Assembly (NCBI GenBank): GCA_963803155.1
Contig: CAWDMN010000033.1
Location: 62,001 to 126,000, forward strand
Length of the DNA: 64,000 nucleotides
Source of the DNA: CAWDMN01 sp963803155
GTDB taxonomy: Bacteria > Acidobacteriota > Terriglobia > Versatilivoradales > Versatilivoraceae
Direction of reading: 5' to 3'
Below the pieces are notes generated by a model. The model saw only the letters and a list, made by a program, of their open reading frames with translations. It ran no database searches and was not told the origin of the DNA. The number at the start of each line of letters is the position of its first letter. The first letter of the stretch is position 1. Positions 17,928 to 26,656 of this stretch are shown here, piece after piece. Position numbers and translations under genes: made by a program.

Positions 17928-18362
17928 TGATCACTCGCTCTCGCTTCGTGCTGGTCCGTCTGCAGGGCTGCTTCATTGTGCCGTGACAAAAGCGCGAAGT
18001 GTGCCAACGAGCGATCCGCGCAGCTTGCCAGACTCCGCACCGCATGGTCTGAGTGACCTGCCCTGATCACTCGCTCTCGCTTCGTGCTGGTCCGTCTGCA
18101 GGGCTGCTTCGTTGTGCCGTGACAGAAGCGCGAAGTGCCAACGAGCGATCAGCCTGGTTTTGCTCAAGCTGCGCGGCTAGGTCCAATTGAGTTGATCACT
18201 CGCTCTCGCTTTGTGCTGGTCCGTTTGCAGGGCTGCTTCATTGTGCCGTGACAAAAGCGCGAAGTGCCAACGAGCGATCAGCCTGGTTTTGCTCAAGCTG
18301 TGCGGCTAGGTCCAGCTGAGTTGATCACTCGCTCTCGCTTCGTGCTGGTGGGTTTGCAGGGC
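17928..18362 (+). repeat. Repeat family B, units 2-5 of the array
   Basis: Units start at 17928, 18064, 18193 and 18322, at spacings of 136, 129 and 129 bases. Units 3 and 4 are full 88-base copies with 41-base spacers; unit 2 has a slightly altered end and a longer spacer; unit 5 is truncated near 18362. Fragments of the family also occur at 10895, 31431, 50090 and 53976-54129. The head and tail of each unit can pair to form a long hairpin. Confidence 0.85.
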
Positions 18363-18393
18363 TGCCACGTCATCGATACCATATTTTCGTAGC

Positions 18394-18428
18394 AAAAAAA
18401 ATGGCTCCGGAGAAAAAACCGGAGCCAT
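18394..18428 (-). terminator. Rho-independent terminator of receptor 3
   Basis: Minus-strand stem ATGGCTCCGG / CCGGAGCCAT (10 perfect pairs) followed by seven T residues. A second hairpin without a T-run lies at 18445-18475, between the terminator and the stop codon. Both match the arrangement after receptor 2. Confidence 0.9.
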
Positions 18429-18486
18429 GGGAGTTGAAGAATTAGGAGTGCCCGTAAAACAGATCGGGCACTCTCAGCAGTTCAGG

Positions 18487-21400
18487 TTACCAGTTGAGTC
18501 GTGCGGAGAACTGAATGACGCGCGGACCGTTGATATCAGTGTTGTTCGTATCGGTGTAGACGATTCCCGCGCTTGAAGGAGACCAATTGTTGTTGGGATG
18601 GTTGAACAGATTGAAGAAATCGAATTGGACCCTGAGTTTCAACTTCTCCTTGAGGGGGAAGTTCTTTACCAGCGCAGCATCCGTATTCCAAAGCATAGTG
18701 CTGGGCTTATATTGATTCATCAAGGGTTGGGTGATTTGTGAACAACCCCACTGGCAAGTGTCGCCGGAACCGGAGTAGTCCACCTCTTGCCGGGTGCCGT
18801 CCTTGAGGGTTACCCAGACGGTGTTCCCGCCATAATAGTTGTACATCGGATCCGTATCGGGATTAATACTGGGATAGTTGGCCGGATAGGGATTAAGGGG
18901 GGCAACGAATGGCTTGTAATCCGCCGGCACGCCCATGATCCCGTCAGGCTTATTGATCTGGTAAGCTGGGATGTATCCGTTAGTGAGCAAATAGCCGGGT
19001 ATACAATCGCCGCTGGTACAGTCTTGAATGGGATATTTGTGTCCATAATATTGGTACGGATTCCCAGTCGGATAGAGACCGTTGTTGATGGACATATGGT
19101 TGCCGCGCAACATACCCATGCCGGTGACTTGCCAGCCGCCGACGATTTGGTTCAGCACTCCGCCCCAGTTCTTTCCAGACCAACTCTTGCCGATCCATCT
19201 GTCCTTACCGAAGGGCAAATCGACGATCCAGTTCCAGCGTACCATTTGCTGGGGAGCCGAGGTGTCGCGGGCATAAAGCAACTGTTTGGCGCGGGCATGG
19301 AAATCGTCGGGGACCTGTCCGGGCAAGAAAGCCGAGGTGGGAGCCACGCTGGAATACCAACCGTATCCGCCTGCCCTCAACGTGTTGCCGACGTTGTAAT
19401 AGAGTTGGAAGCCAAACCCTTTGCTGTAGCGGCGTTCAACTTCAAATTGGGCGCCGTTGTAATTCCCCCAGCCCTCGTTTCTCCATTCCTGGAGATCGCC
19501 GTATAGGTTGTTGGACCAGGGATGCATGGCCGCGGTGGCCAAATCGCCGGTGGGGAAAGGCTCCTTGGTGGTGGCTAACCAGACGTAGCTGGGAATCGAC
19601 AGGTTGTAATTATCGTAAAGTTCCTGATTGGAGGCATGGTTGCCCACATAGGCAGCCCGCACAATGGTGTCCTTCATGATTTCTTTTTCCACGGTCAAGT
19701 TCCAATCTTGGACCATGGGGGTGGGCTGTTTGGGAGCCCAGTAGGAAGCCTGGAAGGAATCGGCTCCAACTTCTATGCCGGTGGGAGAGTCCGCATGGAT
19801 CGCGTCCGCGCTGTTCTGGCCGGCAATGATGGTGGGGATTGAACGCATGCCATAGTTGCCGATTCCATCCGGCGAGTAAGTGGCAGCGCTGTTGTACCGG
19901 TTTTCATAAGTGCCCACGAAAGGAGCATTCATCCTCATCCGGTCGCTCCAGCCCCACATCGGCAGCGGGAAATAGCTCATGCTGTATCCGCCGCGAATGA
20001 CAAAGCTCTTGCGCCCATCCAAGGCCCGGTAAGCAAATCCCAGGTGAGGGGTGACATCTTTCCAGTTGTCGTAGATCAAGGCCTTGGGCAAACCGGCCTG
20101 ATCGGCAGTCTCAAACTTAACCCCAAACCCTTCGAGAGCCGACACCAGAGCTGGAGTGGTAGCATTCATCCGGTACATGTAATCCAAAGGCTGGCCTAAG
20201 ACAATTGCTTTATTTTGCTTGTCAAATCCAGAAATCAAGTTGTGCTTTTCCTTCGGATAGGGAGACAACTGCCAGCGCACTCCCAAGTTCAAAGTCAGCC
20301 GGGGAGTGAATTTGTAGTTGTCCTGGAAGTAGAAAGCGGCTTCCTTCTGACGGATGTAATAAGTTCCTTTGGCCATGCGGGCCGCGTAATCGTCTATCCC
20401 CAGGAAAGCGCTGGCCAGTAAATGCCCCGTGTTGCCCAGGGCGCCAGGGTTATTGCGTGAGGTGGCGGGATTGTAAAGAGCGGTGGCACTGCTGACCGCA
20501 TTGTCCGAACCGGCCGTTCGCTGTTGCTGAGGCAGATAAGTCTGTTGGTCGAGGCGCAGGTGAACTCCGAATTGGAATTCGTGCTTGCCTTTGATCCAGG
20601 TGGCGTTGTCGTCAATGATGAAGTGGTTCAAAGAGCGGCCGGTGGCATTGACGGGCTGGAAGGTATTGCCACTGCCTATGCCGATGTTGCCGATGACCGG
20701 AAATCCGAAGCCGCCGAAAGGATTGGGAAGACCCAACTGGTCGGCATACTTGGTTTTCAGGTCACCCGTGGCCATATAGCCATATTCCCGGGAGGCACTC
20801 ATCATCAATTCGTTGAATAGAGTTGGCGAAAAAGTCCGGCGGTAACTGGCCACCCCGCTCCGGTTCGGGTAGAAGTCATTCCGGAAGTTACCCACATCGT
20901 CAAGCATGGGGACTCCGCTGGAGTTCCGGTGGGTGTTGCTGACCCCCTGGGTATAGCGGAAAAAGACTTGATCGTTCGAAGTGAGCTGATGGTCAAAACG
21001 CATGGAAATCGTGTATTGGTCTTGCTTATTTGGACGAGTTCCAAACCAGTTGTTGGCGACCAGCGGATTGGCGCCGGTGGTCGGCGCTGGCATGACTGAT
21101 TTGATGTACTTCCAGAGAGGGCTCATCTTATCCGCGGGAATGATGTTGCCCGGGAATTGTTGCCGCGCCCAGGTAGTCGGATCGGTGGTCCAAGGGTCAT
21201 AAATCTTCTGCAGGGTTCCGGCGCCGGTCTTCAACTCGCTGAAGTCGCCGTTCATCATGGCCAGCGTCGGCACTCGGCCACTACCCTGACCCGCCGAACG
21301 CTGTTTGAATCCCTCATACGAAAAGAACCAGAAAGTGCGGTCTTTCCCGTTATAGAGGTGGGGTATCCGGATCGGGCCACCCAGGGTGCCGCCATATTCG

Positions 21401-22224
21401 TTCCTGTTCAGCGGAGCGGGTTTAGAGGTCCCGGTTTCCCTCGCCCTCGCCACTCCATAAGCGTTGTTGCGGTTGGTCCAGAAGAGCGTGCCATGAAGTT
21501 CGTTGGTTCCGCTTTTGGTGGTGGCAATTACATTGGTCATTCGGGTGAATTTCGCCGAAGAGGTGTTGACTTCCACATGGAACTCTTGAATCGTATCGAG
21601 ACCCGGCTGCCGGGCGGTAATTCCATCCCCGTAAATGGGACTGGTCAGCGAAGCGCCGTCCAGCAGAAAGTCGTTGGCGCCTTGCCGCATGCCGTAAGCC
21701 CGGAGCGAATTGGGATCGAGGCCCGGGACGGTGGCGAGCAGATTGGTCAATTGCCGGCCATTAAGGGGCAACTGCTCGATGCGCTGCCGCTCCAAAGTGT
21801 GGCCCAGAGTAGAACTGTCAACGGTCAATAAAGGCGTGACGTCTTGAACGTTAACTTCCACGGAAGTGGCGCCTGGTTTGAGCACCACATCCACCACCGC
21901 CGATTGCTGGGTTTGAACGGTGATAGATCCGACAAATTTCTGCATGTTGGGGGCTTCCACCGAGAGCCGGTAAGGTCCGGTGTTGACGGCGGGAAAAACA
22001 TAGATCCCCACATCGTTGGTGACGGTTTTAGATTCAATGTTGGTTTCTGTGTTGGTCAAAGTGACGTCGGCTTTTACAATGATTGCCTTGCTTTCGTCCT
22101 GCACAACTCCACGGACGCTGCCGGTGCTGGATTGTGACCACCCGGACACTCCCAGCAGCGCCACCAGTCCTAAAATCAGGCAAAGCGCCTGCAAGGAATT
22201 CTGGATTTTTGTTGTTTCTTTCAT
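18487..22224 (-). CDS. Oar-like TonB-dependent outer membrane receptor (receptor 3)
   Basis: A 1245-residue paralogue of receptor 2 with the same order: signal peptide ('LALGLVALLGVSGWSQ'-like), carboxypeptidase-regulatory domain ('GSVRGVVQDESKAIIVKADV'), plug with 'RIEQLPLNGRQLTNLLATVPG', and a barrel ending 'SARLNW'. It is uninterrupted, so both duplicates are probably functional. AAGGAGAT precedes the ATG by 5 bases. Differences from receptor 2 are spread along the barrel, which may reflect altered substrate range, but no substrate can be named. It lies in the duplicated segment that also holds the insertion sequence and the sulfatase/TPR remnant. Confidence 0.9.
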   Translation of the reverse strand: MKETTKIQNSLQALCLILGLVALLGVSGWSQSSTGSVRGVVQDESKAIIVKADVTLTNTETNIESKTVTNDVGIYVFPAVNTGPYRLSVEAPNMQKFVGSITVQTQQSAVVDVVLKPGATSVEVNVQDVTPLLTVDSSTLGHTLERQRIEQLPLNGRQLTNLLATVPGLDPNSLRAYGMRQGANDFLLDGASLTSPIYGDGITARQPGLDTIQEFHVEVNTSSAKFTRMTNVIATTKSGTNELHGTLFWTNRNNAYGVARARETGTSKPAPLNRNEYGGTLGGPIRIPHLYNGKDRTFWFFSYEGFKQRSAGQGSGRVPTLAMMNGDFSELKTGAGTLQKIYDPWTTDPTTWARQQFPGNIIPADKMSPLWKYIKSVMPAPTTGANPLVANNWFGTRPNKQDQYTISMRFDHQLTSNDQVFFRYTQGVSNTHRNSSGVPMLDDVGNFRNDFYPNRSGVASYRRTFSPTLFNELMMSASREYGYMATGDLKTKYADQLGLPNPFGGFGFPVIGNIGIGSGNTFQPVNATGRSLNHFIIDDNATWIKGKHEFQFGVHLRLDQQTYLPQQQRTAGSDNAVSSATALYNPATSRNNPGALGNTGHLLASAFLGIDDYAARMAKGTYYIRQKEAAFYFQDNYKFTPRLTLNLGVRWQLSPYPKEKHNLISGFDKQNKAIVLGQPLDYMYRMNATTPALVSALEGFGVKFETADQAGLPKALIYDNWKDVTPHLGFAYRALDGRKSFVIRGGYSMSYFPLPMWGWSDRMRMNAPFVGTYENRYNSAATYSPDGIGNYGMRSIPTIIAGQNSADAIHADSPTGIEVGADSFQASYWAPKQPTPMVQDWNLTVEKEIMKDTIVRAAYVGNHASNQELYDNYNLSIPSYVWLATTKEPFPTGDLATAAMHPWSNNLYGDLQEWRNEGWGNYNGAQFEVERRYSKGFGFQLYYNVGNTLRAGGYGWYSSVAPTSAFLPGQVPDDFHARAKQLLYARDTSAPQQMVRWNWIVDLPFGKDRWIGKSWSGKNWGGVLNQIVGGWQVTGMGMLRGNHMSINNGLYPTGNPYQYYGHKYPIQDCTSGDCIPGYLLTNGYIPAYQINKPDGIMGVPADYKPFVAPLNPYPANYPSINPDTDPMYNYYGGNTVWVTLKDGTRQEVDYSGSGDTCQWGCSQITQPLMNQYKPSTMLWNTDAALVKNFPLKEKLKLRVQFDFFNLFNHPNNNWSPSSAGIVYTDTNNTDINGPRVIQFSARLNW

Positions 22225-22756
22225 ACAATCTCCTTATTAATAAAATCAACGAAGATGGAGCATATGGGTGATTCTGAACTCCATCTTTCCTTTGAAAATT
22301 TCCTTAGAAAAATCTACTTCTTTTCATAAACGAGAGACTGAATATTCATCTCAACGCTTCCCTGCCGCCGATCAACGTTTTCTGATCAATAATTTATCCT
22401 CCTCCCTTAGAAAATCGCTCTGGAGTCGCAACCATTTTGCCTGCATCAAACTTCTCGCTTTTGAACGCGTACATATCCTCAGAGAGCACACCAGAGCCAT
22501 GAAACTATCCTTAGGCCATTCCTTTATGAATTTTGCCAATCCAACCATTCTGAATTGACGCAGCCTAGGAAGTTGTGATTCGAATGCTGGACCGATCCAT
22601 TTCAAACACTACTCCATTTAGTGATTAGGATTTTCCTCTTAAAATGAAACCTTGATTGATTTTGGTAGGTAAGCATTACCTGTTGCAGGAACATTCAGGA
22701 CAATAAGATTGCCTGTTCTAGGCGCCAGGATGACTTGGGTACCCAATTTTATTAAT
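22225..22756. other. Leader region upstream of receptor 3
   Basis: No gene is supported. The region is a diverged copy of 14844-15375. It probably holds the 5' untranslated leader of receptor 3. Confidence 0.45.
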
Positions 22757-22985
22757 GCAAAAAGATGACCAAAAAGAAAATAAAAGGAATAAGTAAATAA
22801 ATTGTTTTTTATCATATATATAAAAAAATAATTCTACTTTGTATGCAATGAAGATTCTCGTGAATATCCGATTTTTCGGAGTTTTTATTTTAATTATCGT
22901 ATAAAAAGAAAATGTTAGTTGTAATAAAATATAAAAAACAATAGTCGTAATTCTTTCTTTTATATATCTATAAATTTCCAAATAT
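22757..22985 (-). promoter_or_regulatory. AT-rich distal upstream block of receptor 3
   Basis: Aligns with 15376-15600 and in part with 7216-7480. It carries 'atgaccaaaaagaaaa' and, about 100 bases on, 'atatccgatttttcgg'. The homology to the receptor 2 block stops near 22985, which is the right edge of the tandem duplication. Confidence 0.4.
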
Positions 22986-23351
22986 TTTCTTTGGGTGCGC
23001 AACTCCTTTGGCATTTTTCAATGCAGGCCTTGGAATTGGCATTTCAATTGAAAAGATATGCATGAGGTCTACGTCATTACTTGGAAAGAAAAAAGGAAGG
23101 CAACCGAAGATTGCGGAAAAGGAGAGTCTGTTGCTCACACCTTGATCGGGAAGATCTAGCGAGGCTTCGTCTCGGACTATAGAGACTTACTGATTCCCAT
23201 TCCAAAACTTGACTCAAAGTCGTCGACTTTTGCGGCTTAAGCAAGCTGGCGCGGACCCGCCGTGGCGGATCCGCAAAATGCGGCAGAGCGATAAATCGCA
23301 GAGCCATATGCGAGATTTTACCTTCATGGTGCACTCACCGAATCTATATTA
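22986..23351. other. Gene-free gap after the duplication edge
   Basis: No gene is seen. A short palindrome 'gcggacccgccgtggcggatccgc'-type hairpin (arms GCGGA / TCCGC with further pairing) lies near 23252-23275 and could act as a transcript end for the minus-strand gene that stops at 23352, but it lacks a T-run. Confidence 0.4.
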
Positions 23352-25052
23352 CTACCGCAGGGAGATAAGATCGCCGAAGGGGGCGAGCAGGTCGTATTTG
23401 TCCAGCCAGGTGGTGTAGAGGATTCCCACCGCGCCGGGGGTGGCATCCAGCGATTCCAGCCATGCCCTAGGATTATCTAAATTGTCGGCATCATAATACG
23501 CCCCTGCCATGGTTTTGAATCCCAAGCCTGAAAAATGCTTCAAGCTGGCTTCCCGCCGTTCGAAGTACCAGCACACCATGTTCAGATCTTTGGGAATGAA
23601 TTTCCAGGAATCGGCAAAAGAGCCTTCAGTGAGGTAGTACCATTTGTGCTCGTGGCCCGCATTGTGGTTTGGATCGAACATGTCGGACCAGACGAATATT
23701 TCGGCCTGAGGATTCAGTCCGCGGATCATGCGGTACTGTCGTGTCACACAATCCGCCTGGATCTGGCCGAGAGTCATCCGGCTGTGCTTACAAGCTTGAC
23801 AAGTGCCCAGGGCGCGATGTTCATCTGCATTCAAAAAATAGCAATGGGGAGCCACCGCGGCTTCAATCAATTTGATCTGTTCATTCCAAATCTCATAGGC
23901 TTTCGGTTCCGCCATGCAAACAGGCACCTGATCGTTATAAATGAAAACGCTGTGGTAGAAATTGACCCGAAGCCTTTCCCCCTCCCGAATCCTGCTGCCA
24001 GGCAGGATTTGGATGGCCGGGGAGGGGTGATCAAAGTGAAAATCCATCAATGGATCGGCCACATACCGGAAATCTCTTCCCTCTGCATACAACTTTCCGC
24101 TCTTTTCTCCTTTGACCGTCATCGGGGTCCCGGGCCGCCGCAGGACGTTGACAAGAGCGATTTCTTCAAGGCGCAAATCATCAATCCAGAATTGTCCTTT
24201 TCCGCCACCATTGACGACAGGTGAAATAATTACTTTGTCATAACCCCAGCTGTTGAATGCCACGGCTACCCGGTGCCAGTCATCATTCGGCTTCAGAGGG
24301 GGATTCTCGAATTGCAGGGGACGTTTTTCATCGCCACCCATCACTTCAAGCTGGAAGCCACTCTCCCCGAAAGGCTCGGAGGGTTTCAAATTGCGCGCTT
24401 TGATCTGGCAGCTGAGCCGGTATAGCCGATGGGGTTGGACCTTCACCCACTGGCTGAGCCGCACCGACTCGCCTGGTTGGCTTGCGAAATTCTCCAGGCG
24501 CAAGGAGACCCTGCCTTCCCGAAAATCAGATTGGTCTTGAAACGCCGTCTGTCCCAGGGTTCCGGAAAGCTCAAAATCCGTTAGCATTTTTCCGGCTGCA
24601 TTCTCAAAGCCTCCGTTCCGCAAGGATACCGGAGGATCGGCGGCCAGCATCGCTTTTCCATTCTTGACGACAAAAAGGGCATTTTCAACTGGAAGGCCCT
24701 CGGCCAGATTCCGGTCGTGCTCCAGCAGTCCTCCACCATAACCTGGCGTGAAAATGGAGGGGATAATATTCAGTTTGTTTTCATCGCAGATATTTTTTAC
24801 GGTGTGCAAACGGGCAAGATAATCTGGTAGAGCCAGATCAATCGCATCCAATCCGGCGCCCAGCAGAATCCCGTTCAAACCGTGATGAGATGCGGTTTCG
24901 GCAATGGCGCGGATTTTTTCCACATCGCCATCATTTCGCAAACTAGTTCGCACCATCACCCAGCGATGTGGCAGAATTTTCTTTTCCGCGCCATGGATGA
25001 ATAGCTGTGGCAATAGTAATCCCAAGAGCAAAATCATTTTTTTTGCTGACAT
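23352..25052 (-). CDS. Secreted hexosaminidase-like TIM-barrel protein with inserted beta-sandwich
   Basis: A 566-residue exported protein (signal peptide 'MILLLGLLLPQLFIHGAEK'; AAGGGAGA precedes the ATG). Residues about 25-145 and 330-560 look like the two halves of a glycoside-hydrolase TIM barrel: 'HHGLNGILLGAGLDAIDL', 'NIIPSIFTPGYGGGLL', and 'CYFLNADEHRALG', where Asp410-Glu411 is the adjacent acid pair used by GH20-like hexosaminidases. Residues about 145-300 are a CBM4/9-like beta-sandwich ('NGGFENAAGK', 'HRLYRLSCQIKARNL', 'QFWIDDLRLEE') inserted into the barrel. A CxxC (418, 421) follows the acid pair. Substrate is unknown; the fold call is by motif only. It stands alone upstream of other sugar genes on the same strand. 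Confidence 0.65.
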   Translation of the reverse strand: MSAKKMILLLGLLLPQLFIHGAEKKILPHRWVMVRTSLRNDGDVEKIRAIAETASHHGLNGILLGAGLDAIDLALPDYLARLHTVKNICDENKLNIIPSIFTPGYGGGLLEHDRNLAEGLPVENALFVVKNGKAMLAADPPVSLRNGGFENAAGKMLTDFELSGTLGQTAFQDQSDFREGRVSLRLENFASQPGESVRLSQWVKVQPHRLYRLSCQIKARNLKPSEPFGESGFQLEVMGGDEKRPLQFENPPLKPNDDWHRVAVAFNSWGYDKVIISPVVNGGGKGQFWIDDLRLEEIALVNVLRRPGTPMTVKGEKSGKLYAEGRDFRYVADPLMDFHFDHPSPAIQILPGSRIREGERLRVNFYHSVFIYNDQVPVCMAEPKAYEIWNEQIKLIEAAVAPHCYFLNADEHRALGTCQACKHSRMTLGQIQADCVTRQYRMIRGLNPQAEIFVWSDMFDPNHNAGHEHKWYYLTEGSFADSWKFIPKDLNMVCWYFERREASLKHFSGLGFKTMAGAYYDADNLDNPRAWLESLDATPGAVGILYTTWLDKYDLLAPFGDLISLR

Positions 25053-25575
25053 TCGAAGTCTCCCTTAAGAATCCCCTTCAAAGCGGGGGAAATTTTTCAT
25101 CTTATTGGCAGTCGGCCGCACCATCATGTGTGGTTCTTCAAAAAATGGCATAAATGGAGACGGGGTACACACACCCCGCCTGAGTTTGCCAAGCGTGCTC
25201 AGAAAGCTCGAGGGCAGGCCGCCGCACTCATCCCATTTTCATCCCATTGTTGTGCCAGCCATGCTGGCCCGACTGGCTCCTCTAAAAATCCTTACCGTGA
25301 GTTGATCGACGGTAGGGTGCTTGCGTGACTACCGTCACCACCGAAAGCGCCATCTTGACTCTCACGGTCGGACGGTTCGGCGAGTTTGCCAGTTGGCGGA
25401 TGAACCGTCCATACTTTTGGGCTGCGTTGAAGGCAAAATCCCTGGGCTCTCAGTGCAACTCCGCGGATTTTAGCGAGGGTTCAAGCCGCTTCAAATCCGG
25501 TCCTCTTCACCTGGAAATCGTCGATTGCTTTTGTCAGGGCCTTTTGGAATTTGTGGAGCTTTCTTTGTTTGCCCG
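25053..25575. other. Gene-free gap with family D repeat
   Basis: The only recognisable structure is the family D palindrome at 25141-25233. Sequence from 25310 to 25575 has no domain-bearing frame on either strand. Confidence 0.45.
25141..25233. repeat. Dispersed palindromic repeat family D, copy 1
   Basis: Contains 'cctgagtttgcca' and 'gagggcaggccgcc' in the same order as the copy at 28019-28103; the outer ends 'ggagacggggt' and 'ggccgcc' are partly complementary. Non-coding. Confidence 0.65.
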
Positions 25576-25779
25576 TTATTCGAGATATTCCGCCGTTATC
25601 AGGGCGGAAATCTTTTCTGCCCAGGCCAAAGGGACATATAGGTTTATGGAGACCTTTTCTTTTTTGGCCAATTCCTGCGCCTGATCATGCAGTGAATTGG
25701 ATAACCGGACGCTAATTGTACTCGTGGTATTTCTCCGGTAATCTTCAAAAAGTTCCGGGGAGTGATGGCGCCATTCCAA
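25576..25779 (-). CDS. Orphan ribbon-helix-helix antitoxin-like protein, start probably lost
   Basis: The conserved part is 'STISVRLSNSLHDQAQELAK' followed by 'VSINLYVPLAWAEKISAL', the C-terminal ribbon-helix-helix DNA-binding domain seen in HicB- and CopG-type antitoxins. The domain normally begins with Met just before 'ST'; here that codon (25723-25725) reads ACG, with a GGAGA 6-7 bases upstream as if it had been ATG. The only in-frame alternative is a TTG at 25779 with no ribosome-binding site. No toxin gene is adjacent. It is probably a decayed antitoxin fragment, possibly still translated. Confidence 0.5.
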   Translation of the reverse strand: MEWRHHSPELFEDYRRNTTSTISVRLSNSLHDQAQELAKKEKVSINLYVPLAWAEKISALITAEYLE

Positions 25780-25930
25780 AACGGAAGCCCGGCAACCGGA
25801 ACATGGGAGTCCATCATGATTCCCGGTTTCTTCATGTTGATATTATAAATGATACCAGAAGACAGGCAAGAGTCCGTCGGCGGCAAACCGTCGAACATGG
25901 ATGACTCTCTCGAAAATCAGCGAAAGTGAT

Positions 25931-26046
25931 GCGCAGAGCAGACTCGCGCTTTCCCTCGAGTCTGCGGTTCTAGGCCAAACACCATCCGGGCGTATCGTCG
26001 GCCCGGGGAAAAGCCGCAGAGTCAAAAATCACCTCCGCATTACGGC
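25931..26046. repeat. Dispersed palindromic repeat family A, copy 2
   Basis: Aligns with 2630-2746: 'gcagactcgcg', 'cgagtctgcgg', 'gccgcagagtcaaaaatc', 'ttacggc'. It is more diverged at its ends than copy 1. Confidence 0.7.
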
Positions 26047-26080
26047 GAAGGTTCACGGGCTGAGGTGCTGTTCTGCGCAA

Positions 26081-26111
26081 AAAAAAAGCCCCGGCAAAAA
26101 AACGCCGAGGC
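26081..26111 (-). terminator. Decayed terminator of the receptor pseudogene
   Basis: Corresponds to 3332-3364. The stem has acquired a mismatch (GCCTCGGC against GCCCCGGC) but the T-run is kept. It sits 37 bases after the former stop codon of the pseudogene. Confidence 0.6.
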
Positions 26112-26147
26112 CGAAAACCGCATTAGAGATTCAATTGAAATTCCAAG

Positions 26148-26656
26148 TTAGAGGTAATCCGCGCTCCCACCTGGATAGTACGCGGACCGCCGGATTTGCC
26201 AAAGACCCTGCCGAATCGGGTAGTATCCCCGATGTCGGTTTCAGGATTGGACTAGCCAATCCTGTCAAACAAGTTCCTCACATCTCTCCGGATTTCCAAG
26301 TTCATTCCTTGCCTGAATTTCAGTGAAGTTTTTTTCATAAGTGAAAAACTTTCTCCACAAGAAGCCCATTACCGGATGTTGGGTAGATTGGGTGACGTAT
26401 TCCCCAGTGGAGGGGAACATTGTTCGCTTCAGTGCCAGGAACAGTCCCAAAGGCAGCGGGATTTAGATGCGGCGCGCCATTGGTTTCATCCACGACCGTA
26501 GGCTTGCCTCCAATAATCTGTTGATCGCGGCCCAGAAGAACGTCAGGGTAAATGCCCACAGCAAAAATGGCACCTGCGTCGGGGCTGGAAGGGGAATAGA
26601 TCGATAGCGGACTGCCGGAGCTATACCGTTGGGATGGCGCTCATCGTCCAACCGCC
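26148..26656 (-). pseudogene. C-terminal remnant of a TonB receptor related to receptor 1
   Basis: About 500 bases align with 3400-3905, the last part of receptor 1. The longest surviving frame reads 'YPDVLLGRDQQIIGGKP' and 'LNPAAFGTVPGTEANNVPLH', close to 'YPDVLLGRDQQIIGSKP' and 'LNPLAFATVPGTSANNVPLH' in receptor 1. Frameshifts before and after this stretch break the barrel end. Homology stops sharply near 26656 and the rest of the receptor is missing. It is therefore a truncated, dead copy of a fourth receptor or a displaced 3' end. Confidence 0.85.

Noticed and set aside
18787..19506. 239-codon plus-strand frame within receptor 3, with a shorter relative at 11355-11807 in receptor 2
   Set aside because: Although seen in both paralogues, this follows from the duplication; it is antisense to a conserved barrel and has no domain.
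22718..23014. 98-codon minus-strand frame
   Set aside because: It lies in the AT-rich conserved upstream block; Ile/Phe/Tyr/Lys-rich translation is an AT artefact.
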